A stretch of DNA of 64,000 nucleotides from Bryobacterales bacterium (GTDB lineage Bacteria; Acidobacteriota; Terriglobia; Bryobacterales; Bryobacteraceae). This document shows positions 42,845 through 51,660 of the stretch, piece by piece. Each line of letters starts with the position of its first letter. Position 1 is the stretch's first letter. The notes beneath the pieces were generated by a model. That model saw only the letters and a program-made list of their open reading frames with translations, made no database searches and had not been told where the DNA came from. The stretch spans positions 28,501 through 92,500 of the forward strand of contig JADJWL010000014.1 in NCBI GenBank assembly GCA_016716385.1. The letters run 5' to 3'. Position numbers and translations under genes: made by a program.

Positions 42845-43671
42845 AACGTCCCCCATTGTCGCAAATTGGTGCGCGTGTTCCTGGCTCCGGCGAACCAGTC
42901 CTCATGGTGGAAGTGGCCGAAATTGCCTCGCCCGCGTTCTTTTTGATCGATGTCGGCGAGGGCGATGTTGAGACCCATCGCCCAGTCTCCCATCACGGGG
43001 GAATAGAAGACGCCCGGCTTCACCTCGAGGCACGGGGCGAAATTGATGGCCCACTCGATCACGTAGCCCTTGCCGGCCGGCTTCGGCCTGGCCACGCATT
43101 CCTGCGCGCGTTCGAGAATCCATTTCTGATACGTCGCCCACGCCTCGGATTTGCGTCTCGGCTCGCCTTCCATCAATCCACCCATGCCGATGCCGCCCAG
43201 CCGCGACTTGGTAAGATTGCAGACCATCTGCCAGGACGTGCCGTCTCCCGCGGCGCCCTCGTTGCCGGTCCAACGGTTGGTGGCGTTGACGAGCAGCTCC
43301 ATCCCGTCGCCGAACCAGGGAAAACCCTCCGGCGTCAATTCGTGGGCCTTGGGATTCTCGTCCGGCAGCCAGCGCTCCGTATCGATGCCGTAGAGCACGT
43401 CGTCCGTGATGTCGAACGCAAAGTAGAGGCGCCTTCCGTCGTGTTTCACCCAACCTTTCAGGGAGAGGTCCGCCGGATCGGTGGTGGGGGAAAACTGCGC
43501 GACCCAGTCGCGGACGCCGGTGAAGGACGTGGCGTCGTCATACTCGCCGGGAGAGAGGACGCCGTCCAGTGTGGGGGTCGCGCCCCGGAAGGCTTCGAGG
43601 GCGCGGGGGTATTCACCGGCTGAGAGGACCGCGGCACAGAAGAAGAGGACGAATGGCGCCATGGCCACCAT
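42781..43671 (-). CDS. Exported CBM9-like sugar-binding protein
   Basis: A protein of about 296 residues with a signal peptide (MAPFVLFFCAAVLSAGEYP) and a single domain like family 9 carbohydrate-binding modules or DOMON/CBM9-like sandwiches: ATPTLDGVLSPGEYDDA, WVKHDGRRLYFAFDITDD, DGMELLVNATNRW and GYVIEWAINFAP. The characteristic end FHHEDWFAGARNTRTNLRQ then GTLWI is followed by a short tail encoded inside deoC. The start may be ATG 43671 as given, or ATG 43713, which overlaps the hslR stop (ATGA). It probably binds plant polysaccharide or a cell-wall sugar. Confidence 0.78.
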   Translation of the reverse strand: MVAMAPFVLFFCAAVLSAGEYPRALEAFRGATPTLDGVLSPGEYDDATSFTGVRDWVAQFSPTTDPADLSLKGWVKHDGRRLYFAFDITDDVLYGIDTERWLPDENPKAHELTPEGFPWFGDGMELLVNATNRWTGNEGAAGDGTSWQMVCNLTKSRLGGIGMGGLMEGEPRRKSEAWATYQKWILERAQECVARPKPAGKGYVIEWAINFAPCLEVKPGVFYSPVMGDWAMGLNIALADIDQKERGRGNFGHFHHEDWFAGARNTRTNLRQWGTLWIRTSPKPAPPSPRTSNSRR

Positions 43672-43709
43672 GCTACTGCGTCCCTGCGCGGGCTGTGCCG
43701 GCCGGACCT

Positions 43710-44087
43710 TCATCGCCCCCGGAAGCGGTCGATGTCGCGGCGGTCGCGCTTGGACGGGCGGCCATCGGGCCAGTGACCGAACTCGGCCATCGCCTTGCGC
43801 TCTTCCGCCGCCCGAAGCCGGGCCTCGCGGCTGGCGTCGGTCTCGCGGTAGAGGGTTTGCGCGACGGCGGCCGGTCCGCGGATCCCGGCGAGCCCCAGAA
43901 CCTCCACTTCCATTTCGAAGCCTTCGTGCCGGACGCGCAGCCGGTCGCCCGCCCGGACCTCGCGCGCAGCTTTGGCGGTCTGTCCGTTGGCGTGGATCCT
44001 GCCCAGGTCACACGCCTGGGCCGCCAGCGCGCGCGTCTTAAAGAAGCGCGCCGCCCAGAGCCACTTATCCATGCGTACCCGGCTCAC
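43710..44087 (-). CDS. Hsp15-like S4-domain RNA-binding protein
   Basis: A protein of about 125 residues with an N-terminal S4 domain: MDKWLWAARFFKTRALAAQA, GRIHANGQTAKAAREVRAGD and LRVRHEGFEMEVEVLGL. This pattern is typical of Hsp15 (HslR), which binds stalled 50S subunits carrying nascent chains. The basic C-terminal tail (RPSKRDRRDIDRFRGR) also fits. GTG 44087 is chosen since homologues have a few residues before DKWLW; ATG 44072 is possible. It is 21 bases from the divergent ThuA-like gene. Confidence 0.85.
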   Translation of the reverse strand: MSRVRMDKWLWAARFFKTRALAAQACDLGRIHANGQTAKAAREVRAGDRLRVRHEGFEMEVEVLGLAGIRGPAAVAQTLYRETDASREARLRAAEERKAMAEFGHWPDGRPSKRDRRDIDRFRGR

Positions 44088-44108
44088 GGTTCCATTGTCC
44101 CAGGTGCG

Positions 44109-44948
44109 ATGATGGCATCCATGAACCGGCGCCGGGTCCTCGAAGCCGCACTTGCGGCTCCCCTGCTGGCAGTGGCCGCTCCACGAAAGGCGACCGCGTT
44201 CGCCCTCATCGGCGACCGCCCGCACAACTCCGACTACATCCGCACCGGCCTGCGGAAAACGATCGTCAAGGGCATGGGTGTGAGCATCGACTTCCGCGAC
44301 GAGGTTGAACTGCTAACCGCGGAAACGCTGCGCGGCTACAAGCTGCTGATCATCCTGCGCGACGGCTTCCTGTGGCCCGACGGCTATCTCGACGAGAATT
44401 CGAACGCCGGCTGGGCGGGCTCGGGGAAACCCGAACTGATCAGCCATCCCCCGGTGCCCAAAGTCCCGGTGCAGGGCTTCGCGTGGATGACGCCGGAACA
44501 GGGCCGCGCCGTCCAGCAGTTTGTTCGCAGCGGCGGCGGCGCCCTGCTGCTGCACAACGTGACGCACATCGCGCAGCACAACGCCGAATTCCGCGACGTG
44601 CTGGGCGCTTCCTACGAGGGGCACCCCCCGATCCGTACGTTCAAGGTGAAAGTGCTGAATGAGGAGCATCCCATCACCCGCGGCATCCGCGATTTCGTCG
44701 TCACCGACGAGCAGCACTTCATGACCTACGAGAAGGACCGGAAGCACCTGCTGCTCGAGAGCGTCAACGAAGAAGGGCTCACGTGGCGCCATTTCGGCAC
44801 GGCAGCGCCCGCGGGCTGGGCCTTTGACTACGGTAAGGGGCGCGTCTGCTACTTCTCGCCCGGCCACCTGCTGACGGTTCTCTGGAATCCGGAATACGTA
44901 AAGCTGCAGCAGAACGCCGTACGGTGGCTTCTGCGGCTGGACGGCTAA
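44109..44948 (+). CDS. Exported ThuA-like (class I glutamine amidotransferase-fold) protein
   Basis: A protein of about 279 residues with a Tat-type signal (MNRRRVLEAALAAPLLAVAA). The ThuA domain is recognisable by ATAFALIGDRPHNSDYI, YKLLIILRDGFLWPDGY, RSGGGALLLHNV, HPPIRTFKVKVLNEEHPITRG split across strands, and AFDYGKGRVCYFSPGH near the end. ThuA was defined in trehalose utilisation; the domain's chemistry is not well established. Such proteins commonly neighbour Gfo/Idh oxidoreductases in this type of genome. The start with AGGTG before it at 44109 is used; ATG 44121 is possible. Confidence 0.82.
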   Translation: MMASMNRRRVLEAALAAPLLAVAAPRKATAFALIGDRPHNSDYIRTGLRKTIVKGMGVSIDFRDEVELLTAETLRGYKLLIILRDGFLWPDGYLDENSNAGWAGSGKPELISHPPVPKVPVQGFAWMTPEQGRAVQQFVRSGGGALLLHNVTHIAQHNAEFRDVLGASYEGHPPIRTFKVKVLNEEHPITRGIRDFVVTDEQHFMTYEKDRKHLLLESVNEEGLTWRHFGTAAPAGWAFDYGKGRVCYFSPGHLLTVLWNPEYVKLQQNAVRWLLRLDG

Positions 44949-46144
44949 AGCGGCATCGAGTCCATGCGGCGCGTCAGTTCCATCAGGATCCGGTAACTGT
45001 TTTCGACCAGCGCGGGATCGATTGTATCGGCGCGGTCGTCCGGACGATGGTTCAACGGGAGAGTGCGCGCATCGTGCCCGCGGCTGTTCAGATGCACGGT
45101 GCGGGCGCCCGCCGCGCCGAACGGAGCGGCATCCATCACGTCGTCGCGTTCGAAGACCTTCGGCTCAGCCTGAATGCCGAGGTCGCGGTGGATGTCGAGA
45201 AGCATTCCCGACAATGCCTTGTCGGTCGTGTTGATCTGCAGGTTCGGCCCGTAGGTGAGCGAATCGAGATTGATGCAGATCTTCACGCGGCCGAGCGTAC
45301 CGGCGCGCTCGCGACCCCGGGCGTAGTGGTTCGCGCCCTGGCTGCCGTCCTCCTCGGCGGTGGTTGCGACGAAGGTCAGCGTGCGCTGCGGACGGCTCCC
45401 CGAGAATCCGTGCGCCAGCATCAGCATCGTGATCATGGACGCGGTATTGTCGCTGGCGCCGGGGCTCTGGTAGACGGTGTCGGCGTGCGCGACGTACAGG
45501 ATCTCGTCCGCGGATTCGCCGGGCAGCGTCCCGACCACGTTGCTGGTGGGGCGGTCCGGCGTCACGCGGACTCGCGCTCGCGCAAAGACCGGCAGGCCAC
45601 CGCGCTCAGCCGCGTCCAGCAGCGGAACATCCTGCCTGCCGACGCTGAAGCGCGGCAGACCGTCGGAGGCGCGGTAGGACGATGCGACGGCGGGTCCGAA
45701 CGGACCGAGGGTCAGGTTCACCAGGGCCGCACCCGAGGCCGCGTCGGCAATGTGGTAGAGTTCACCGCTCTTGCGGATGACGCCGCGGATGCCGGCGCCT
45801 GGGGTGCCTGGCCCCTGCTGGGCGGCGTAGGTCTCCAGGCGTCTGCCGTCCACGCTCAGTTCCGCCGGCTCGCGCAGTTCCCAGCGCGGGAACTTCATCG
45901 TGTCGTAGGCGACCAAAGGCAGCGCCTGGCGCATTTCCTTGTGAATGAGCCGCGCGCCGCGTTCGTACGCTTCCGTCCCCGCCAGGCGCGGTCCGATCTT
46001 CGTGCAGAACTCGTCGAGCATCCGGGCAAGGTACTGTGCGCGACCGGCGGGCGTCGCGACCAGGTGAGTGCCGGCGGCGGGCGCGGCAAGCGGCGCGCCC
46101 ACGAGGAGCCCGGCGCGCAGGACGTCGCGGCGTGAGAGTTGCAT
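44945..46144 (-). CDS. Exported M28-family zinc peptidase
   Basis: A 399-residue protein with signal MQLSRRDVLRAGLLVGAP and a M28 (aminopeptidase S/glutaminyl cyclase-like) di-zinc domain. Probable ligands and catalytic residues are His220/Asp222 (YVAHADTVYQ), Asp232 (GASDNTAS), Glu264-Glu265 (TTAEEDGSQG), Asp294 (INLDSL) and a C-terminal His in LNHRPDDRADT. A protease-associated-like insert lies between about 100 and 190. The ATG overlaps the rlmN stop (TGATG). Its own stop overlaps the ThuA-like stop on the other strand. Confidence 0.88.
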   Translation of the reverse strand: MQLSRRDVLRAGLLVGAPLAAPAAGTHLVATPAGRAQYLARMLDEFCTKIGPRLAGTEAYERGARLIHKEMRQALPLVAYDTMKFPRWELREPAELSVDGRRLETYAAQQGPGTPGAGIRGVIRKSGELYHIADAASGAALVNLTLGPFGPAVASSYRASDGLPRFSVGRQDVPLLDAAERGGLPVFARARVRVTPDRPTSNVVGTLPGESADEILYVAHADTVYQSPGASDNTASMITMLMLAHGFSGSRPQRTLTFVATTAEEDGSQGANHYARGRERAGTLGRVKICINLDSLTYGPNLQINTTDKALSGMLLDIHRDLGIQAEPKVFERDDVMDAAPFGAAGARTVHLNSRGHDARTLPLNHRPDDRADTIDPALVENSYRILMELTRRMDSMPL

Positions 46145-47166
46145 CAGGCGCTCCGTTTCAATTGCCCGCAGGCCGCGAAGATGTCGAGGCCGCGCGGCTT
46201 GCGGATAAAGCACGGCATCGACCGCGCCACGATCGCCTGAAACGCCAGGACACGCTCAGGATCGGGCGTTTCGAACGCAATGCCGGGACCGGGGTTGAGC
46301 GCGAGCAGATTCACCTTCGCTTTGAGGTGCGCCAGCAGCCGCACGACGCGGCGGGCGTCGGCGTCCGCATCGTTGACGCCTCTGAGCAGAACGTATTCGA
46401 AAGTCAGCCGTTCCCACGGACGCAGAGGGTACGCGCGGCAGACTTCGATGAGATCCGCGAGGTGGTATTTCCGCGTGATCGGCATCAATTCGCGACGCGA
46501 TTCCTCGGTCGACGCGTTGAGCGATATGGCCAGCTTCGGCCGTACCGGCGCCTGCCCGAGTTCGGCGATCTTCGGGATGACGCCCGCGGTCGACACCGTG
46601 ATCCGCCGCTCGGGGATGGCCATGCCTTGGGGGTCGCAAAGCAGGCGCGTCGCTTTCAGCACGTTGGGCAGATTCAGCAGCGGCTCGCCCATGCCCATCA
46701 TGACGAGGTTCAGCCGCCGGCCGGGCGACGCGGCGTTGTCGCGGGTCAGCGTGAGGACCTGCCCGACGATCTCGCCCGCCGTGAGGTTCCGTTCGAGGCC
46801 CAGGAGCGCAGTCAGGCAGAACTTGCAGTCCACCGGACAGCCGACCTGCGTCGACAGGCAGATCGTGTCGCGGTCGGGTTCGGGCATCCAGACCGCTTCG
46901 ACGGTCTTGCCGTCGGCGAGGCGCAGCAGGTAGCGCCGGGTGCCGTCGGCCGATTCGAAGCGCTGGGCAATTCGCGGGTGCCCGGTCTCGTAGTGTCCGG
47001 CGAGATGCTCGCGGGTGGCGCGCGGGAGCGTGGAAATCTGGACCAGGTCCGGGACGTTCTGCCGGTAGATGGCCTCGTAGACCTGCCGCGTGCGGTAGGC
47101 GGGCTGGTCCGCGCCCATCGTCGTGCGCAGTTCGTCGAATTCCAGGCCGATCAGCGGATCCGGCAT
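46144..47166 (-). CDS. rlmN: 23S rRNA (adenine2503-C2)/tRNA A37 methyltransferase RlmN
   Basis: A radical SAM methyltransferase of 340 residues. The 4Fe-4S cysteines are Cys110, Cys114 and Cys117 in STQVGCPVDCKFC, and the catalytic C-terminal cysteine is Cys333 in DIFAACGQL. Other family motifs are MMGMGEPLLNLPNV, ITVSTAGVIPKI, AISLNAS and LRGVNDADADA. The complete cysteine set argues for activity and against Cfr-type divergence. It is placed upstream of the M28 peptidase with a one-base overlap. Confidence 0.97.
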   Translation of the reverse strand: MPDPLIGLEFDELRTTMGADQPAYRTRQVYEAIYRQNVPDLVQISTLPRATREHLAGHYETGHPRIAQRFESADGTRRYLLRLADGKTVEAVWMPEPDRDTICLSTQVGCPVDCKFCLTALLGLERNLTAGEIVGQVLTLTRDNAASPGRRLNLVMMGMGEPLLNLPNVLKATRLLCDPQGMAIPERRITVSTAGVIPKIAELGQAPVRPKLAISLNASTEESRRELMPITRKYHLADLIEVCRAYPLRPWERLTFEYVLLRGVNDADADARRVVRLLAHLKAKVNLLALNPGPGIAFETPDPERVLAFQAIVARSMPCFIRKPRGLDIFAACGQLKRSA

Positions 47167-47202
47167 CTCAATTCAGTGTAGCCGGATGCGACTGACGGAG
47201 CT

Positions 47203-49059
47203 TCAGTCCCTCCGCACGGGGCGCGGACGGACCAGCGCCTCCATCTGCGGGACGTCGAACTTCTCGAGCAGCCCGAAGGTGAAGTACTCCGGATACTGCT
47301 GGACCGTCAGGTCGCCCGTCAGGATCTCGTGCAGGCTGCGCATTGCCTGCCGGGTCGAGAGCGACGCGATCGCTTCCGGCTCCATCGCCGCCGCGACCAG
47401 GGCTCCGAGCGATGTGCGCGGGCCCACGGCACGCACTTCCACCGGCCCGAACCCGCGGTCCTTCGCGAGCCATCGAGCCACGGCGGCAATCTGGCTGGAC
47501 TGTACGCCGAGGGGCCGGTCTCCCACACCGGCCACGAGCATGGCGAAGAGGAAGTCGCGCTTGGCGATCTTCGATTCGCCGAAGTAAAACGGGTCCATCG
47601 CCACGACGCGCTTGCCCGCAGCCAGCAGGGCGTCAACCTCCGCGACGGCGGCAGAGCGCCCGGTGTCGGCGACGAGCAGCACGGTCCCGGACGGATTTGC
47701 CGGCGCCAGTTCGGTGACTGGGACGGACCACGCGCGCTCCAGACGCAGCTTCCAGTGCCGCGCTCCGGGCGCTTCGCCCTTCGGGAACGCTTCGGTGTGC
47801 ATCGCGCGGTAACGGACGATCTCGCCCAGTTGCGGGCGGGTCGGATTCGGGTTGCGCGGCAGGCCTTCGGCCAGTTGCAGCGCGATCTTGTTGAAGTCGA
47901 GACTGCCGGCGGGCAACTCGGGGCGCAGCGCGTGTTCCTCGCGGATCTCGGCGTCGGACGGGATTTCGACAGCGTCGATTGTTGGATCGAAGAAGTCGCG
48001 CAGCAGCCTGTAGAACGACTCGCGGTTGTCCTGGTCGTAGTTGTGGCCGTCGCCGTGATTCACGTGGTAGCGGAGGCGGTCGAGCGCATTGTACAGGCGG
48101 TAGGCGGGTGTCGCGACCTGGATGAGCGCTCCCGTGACATAGTCGGCGCGGAAGCAGCAGGTGTCCTTGGCGTTGTTGGCCACCTGCAGGACGCGCGGAG
48201 CCATCAGCGCCGTCAGGTGCGCATAGTCGGCCACCGCGCCCAGGTCCGACGGGGTCTGCTCGGAGTCGCCTAGATCGAGTTCCGGCCACTGGGACCGGGT
48301 GACATAACTCGAGTAGCCCGCCACGGGGTTGGCCAGCGCGACGCGGGTGTCGGTTGCAGCCAGAAAGATCGTTTGCCAGCCCCCGCCGGAAAGACCGGTC
48401 ACGGCGAGGCGCGCGGGGTCGGCGTTGGGCAGCGACGCAGCGATGTCGAGCGCGCGGGTCAGCCCGAGATGGAACAGGGCGACTCCGCTCGTGCCGGTCA
48501 GATCCACCTGCGGCATGCGGTAGTGGTTCTGACCGGGCACGTTCATCTGGCCGCGTCCGAGCCAGTCCGGGTTGACCGCGATAACGCCCTTCCTGGCGAG
48601 GTTGATGCAGCGCACCTGGATGTACGGCGTCACCGTGCCGTTGCCCTCGTGGCCGTTCACGTTGAGCACGACCGGGACCTTGCCGGAGAGCGTCGCGGGC
48701 GCATAGATGACGCCGGCGGCCCACAGTCCGGGGATAATCTCGTAGCGGAACTGGCGGATCGTGTAGCCGTTGCCGTTGTGGAACGGATCGAGGATCTCGA
48801 CCTTCGTCCTGGCCGAGCGCCACTGCGCGGCGGCGCCGCGGTAGATCACTTCGTCGAGGACGCGTTTGCGAAGAGTGTTGGCGTAGCGCTCCCACTCCTG
48901 GCGCGTCGCAAAGGCCGGGACCGCCGGGACCTTCGACGCCGTGTAGACCTGGACGTCGAGCAGAGGCTCGTTGGGGTCGAGGATGCGTTGTTCGAGCAGG
49001 GGACCGCTTTGGGCGAACGCGGCGGCGGCGAGGAGGGCGGGCAATGTGAGGCGCAGCAT
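47203..49059 (-). CDS. Exported alpha/beta hydrolase (acetyl-xylan-esterase-like)
   Basis: A 618-residue secreted protein with signal MLRLTLPALLAAAAFAQSG. The catalytic domain has VPVVLNVNGHEGNGT, a GLSGGGW nucleophile elbow with Ser224, and VNHGDGHNYDQ as the likely catalytic His region. It is a distant paralogue of the esterase at 26903, again with a C-terminal segment (about 480-600) that looks like a second, inactive hydrolase domain. The open frame runs upstream to 49914 but is antisense to the sigma-54 activator there; ATG 49059 with the signal peptide is the real start. Confidence 0.82.
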   Translation of the reverse strand: MLRLTLPALLAAAAFAQSGPLLEQRILDPNEPLLDVQVYTASKVPAVPAFATRQEWERYANTLRKRVLDEVIYRGAAAQWRSARTKVEILDPFHNGNGYTIRQFRYEIIPGLWAAGVIYAPATLSGKVPVVLNVNGHEGNGTVTPYIQVRCINLARKGVIAVNPDWLGRGQMNVPGQNHYRMPQVDLTGTSGVALFHLGLTRALDIAASLPNADPARLAVTGLSGGGWQTIFLAATDTRVALANPVAGYSSYVTRSQWPELDLGDSEQTPSDLGAVADYAHLTALMAPRVLQVANNAKDTCCFRADYVTGALIQVATPAYRLYNALDRLRYHVNHGDGHNYDQDNRESFYRLLRDFFDPTIDAVEIPSDAEIREEHALRPELPAGSLDFNKIALQLAEGLPRNPNPTRPQLGEIVRYRAMHTEAFPKGEAPGARHWKLRLERAWSVPVTELAPANPSGTVLLVADTGRSAAVAEVDALLAAGKRVVAMDPFYFGESKIAKRDFLFAMLVAGVGDRPLGVQSSQIAAVARWLAKDRGFGPVEVRAVGPRTSLGALVAAAMEPEAIASLSTRQAMRSLHEILTGDLTVQQYPEYFTFGLLEKFDVPQMEALVRPRPVRRD

Positions 49060-49207
49060 GATCTGGGAGGATTCTATCAAGCTTGACGCCGGGGCGCCGC
49101 TCGAAAGGAATAGGCCCCTTGCAATATCCCCCTTAATCCTAGGAAATAAGCGAAAAAATAAACTACAGAAACCCGTGAGACGGTCGATGGAAGGGTGGGG
49201 CCGAAGA

Positions 49208-50632
49208 ATGGGCCGCGTGACTCTTATGGTTTCCGATTCGGTGTTTGTACAACCAGTGGCCGATGAACTGCGGATCTTGTGGGTGTCGCCGGGAGAGGCG
49301 GCCGCCCCGGGACGCGAGGTCTGGCGGCAGGCGCGGGGGACGCGGCTTGAGTCGGCAGCCACGGGTGAGGAGAGCCTGTTGCGGCTGCGCGGCGCCGCAC
49401 TGGATGCGGTCGTAGGCTGCTTTCCCCTGCCCGGCTGGACGCCGGAATCGTGGCTCGAGGAAGTGCGCCGGGTCGACCGTGCGGTGCACGTCGTGATCTG
49501 CGACGAGCAGGGCTCGACCTCTGAGGCCGTGCGGCTGGTGAAGTTGGGCGCCGACCAGTACTTCGACCGGCGGGTGGCGGCGGCAGACGTGGCGCGGGAG
49601 GTGGCGCTGCTCGCCGAAAGACGCAGGCCGGATGCGCGCGCGCCGCGGCGGCAGCGGGACGAACCGTGGCGGACGTTTCTGATCGGCCGCAGCCGGGGCA
49701 TGGAGAACCTCAACGAACTGGTGCGGCTGGTGGGTCCGAGGCGATCGACGGTGCTGGTGAGCGGCGAGACGGGCACGGGCAAGGAACTGGTTGCGCGTGC
49801 TCTGCACATGGCCAGCCCGCGCGCGGCGCAGCCGATGGTCGCCGTCAATTGCAGCGCGCTGCCGGAGAACCTGCTTGAGGCCGAACTCTTCGGCCATGTG
49901 AAGGGCGCGTTCACGGGCGCAGCGGGACATCGTGTCGGGCGTTTCGAGCAGGCGCACAGATCGACCCTCTTTCTCGATGAGATCGGCGAATTGCCGCTGG
50001 AGCTTCAGGCTAAGTTGCTGCGGGTGCTGCAGGAACGGGAGTTCCAGCGCCTGGGCAGTTCGGAAACCGTGCGGGTGGACGTGCGGGTGGTGGCCGCAAC
50101 CAACGTCGATCTGGCCGAGAATGTGGCTCAGGGAAGGTTCCGCGAAGACCTCTACTACCGCCTCAACGTCGTCCCGCTGCACCTCCCGCCATTGCGGGAG
50201 CGGCGGGGCGACGTCGCGGCGCTGGCGGAGCACTTCATCGCCAAGATCTGCGCGGACGAAGGATTGCCGGCCAAGCTTCTGACGCGCGAAGCCATCGAGC
50301 GGCTGGAATCGTACTCGTGGCCGGGGAATGTCCGGCAGTTGCAGAACGCCATCGAGATGGCGGTGGCGCTGAGCGGGGAGCGACGGACGCTCTATCCGGC
50401 TGATTTTCCGCTGGCCGCGGCGCCGTCGCGGCCGGGGCGGAACAGCGTGCCGGTGGTGGCGCTGCCGGACGACGGTCTGGATTTCGAAGAAACGGTGTCG
50501 GAATTCGAACGGGCGATTCTGAAACAGGCACTCGAACGGACGGCGGGGAATAAGAAGCAGGCCGCGGAGATGCTGCGGCTGAAGCGCACGACGCTCTCGG
50601 CGAAATGGAAGACGCTCGAAGCAACCGCCTGA
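49208..50632 (+). CDS. Sigma-54-dependent transcriptional activator with degenerate receiver
   Basis: A 474-residue enhancer-binding protein. The AAA+ domain has Walker A GETGTGKE (186-193), the sigma-54 contact loop GAFTGA (233-238), Walker B STLFLDEIGELPLELQ and the arginine-finger region FREDLYYRLNVVPLHLPPLR. The C-terminal Fis-type helix-turn-helix is NKKQAAEMLRLKRTTLSAKW. The N-terminal domain (about 20-135) folds like a receiver (ELRILWVSPGE, GADQYFDRRV) but has VVGCFPLPGW where the phosphoacceptor Asp should be. ATG 49208 has GGGTGGGG upstream; ATG 49187 and 49226 are alternatives. Target genes are not evident. Confidence 0.9.
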   Translation: MGRVTLMVSDSVFVQPVADELRILWVSPGEAAAPGREVWRQARGTRLESAATGEESLLRLRGAALDAVVGCFPLPGWTPESWLEEVRRVDRAVHVVICDEQGSTSEAVRLVKLGADQYFDRRVAAADVAREVALLAERRRPDARAPRRQRDEPWRTFLIGRSRGMENLNELVRLVGPRRSTVLVSGETGTGKELVARALHMASPRAAQPMVAVNCSALPENLLEAELFGHVKGAFTGAAGHRVGRFEQAHRSTLFLDEIGELPLELQAKLLRVLQEREFQRLGSSETVRVDVRVVAATNVDLAENVAQGRFREDLYYRLNVVPLHLPPLRERRGDVAALAEHFIAKICADEGLPAKLLTREAIERLESYSWPGNVRQLQNAIEMAVALSGERRTLYPADFPLAAAPSRPGRNSVPVVALPDDGLDFEETVSEFERAILKQALERTAGNKKQAAEMLRLKRTTLSAKWKTLEATA

Positions 50633-50643
50633 CGGGGACACAA

Positions 50644-51660
50644 ATGGACTCGCACGGCTACGCACAGGCACTGGTGGAGCCGTTCGGCCCGAGGCTTCCC
50701 TTGCCGGAGCTCGTCGTCGCACTGAATCGCATCTATCACCGCTTCGAGGCGCAGACCTACGACGCGTCGCACGACGAGATCTTCGCCCAGCTCCCGGCCC
50801 TCTGGGAACGGATGGGAGCGGTTGCACGCGCGATAGCGCCGGCGCGGCGCTGGCGCATTCTGGACTTCGGCTGCGGAACCGGTTTCGAGGCCGGGCAGAT
50901 CCTGCGCGTGCTGGGCGCCGGATCGATCGCGTCCCTGATGTGCCACGACCCTTCGCCGGAAATGCTGGCGCGGTGCAGGGAGCGTCTGGCCGCGTCGGGT
51001 GCGAACGTCGCCTTCAGCGAGACCCCGCCGCAGGAAGAGCAGTTTGACCTCGTCCTGACGAATTCCCTGATCCACCACCTACCGTCGGTCGCGGCGTTCT
51101 GCCGACAGGTGCGGACATGGCTTCGCGGCGGAGGAGCGTGGATTGCGGGACACGAGCCGAACCGGGCCTGCTACCTGAATCCGGAGTGCGTTGCACTGGC
51201 CCGCTGGCTGCAACGGCGGCAGCGCCTTCGCAAAGCGGCCAGTCCGGCGATGTGGCTGGAGTTGGTGCAACGCCGGCTTGGGCTGCGTCCGACGGTCGCC
51301 GAGCGGGCCGCCGAAGCAGCGGTGCGCGAAGGTCTGTTCGAACGCCGACCGGCGCGCGTCGCCGTGGAGCGCCTGGTGGATTTCGGCGTGCCACACAGCG
51401 AGCAGGAGGCTTTGGCCGGCCGCGGCATCAGCCTGGAGGCAGTCGGAGACGCGCTGGGTGCGGGCGCGGAACTCGTCTGGTCGGAGTCCTACAATTTCAT
51501 GGGGGCGTTCTTCGAACCGGACCCGCCGCGGGCGGTCGCCGCGCGGGTGGATCGCCTGGCGGCAAAGCACCCGGAGTGCGGCGCCCACGTAGCGGCGGTC
51601 TGGCGCGTTGCGCCTAGCGCTGCAGGGGATCTTCCACCCAGGGCGGAGTCGCTTCGATGA
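50644..51660 (+). CDS. Class I SAM-dependent methyltransferase
   Basis: A 338-residue protein with SAM motif I WRILDFGCGTGFEAGQIL, motif II around SLMCHDPSPEMLARC, and post-motif FDLVLTNSLIHHLPSVAAF typical of small-molecule or lipid/quinone methyltransferases. A long C-terminal extension (about 180-338) is specific to this protein. It lies 11 bases after the sigma-54 activator stop, so cotranscription is likely. The last 47 bases overlap the end of the ThyX-like gene on the other strand. Substrate unknown. Confidence 0.85.
   Translation: MDSHGYAQALVEPFGPRLPLPELVVALNRIYHRFEAQTYDASHDEIFAQLPALWERMGAVARAIAPARRWRILDFGCGTGFEAGQILRVLGAGSIASLMCHDPSPEMLARCRERLAASGANVAFSETPPQEEQFDLVLTNSLIHHLPSVAAFCRQVRTWLRGGGAWIAGHEPNRACYLNPECVALARWLQRRQRLRKAASPAMWLELVQRRLGLRPTVAERAAEAAVREGLFERRPARVAVERLVDFGVPHSEQEALAGRGISLEAVGDALGAGAELVWSESYNFMGAFFEPDPPRAVAARVDRLAAKHPECGAHVAAVWRVAPSAAGDLPPRAESLR

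Noticed and set aside
49060..49914. N-terminal extension of the hydrolase frame past its signal peptide
   Set aside because: Runs antisense into the sigma-54 activator; the signal peptide marks ATG 49059 as the start.
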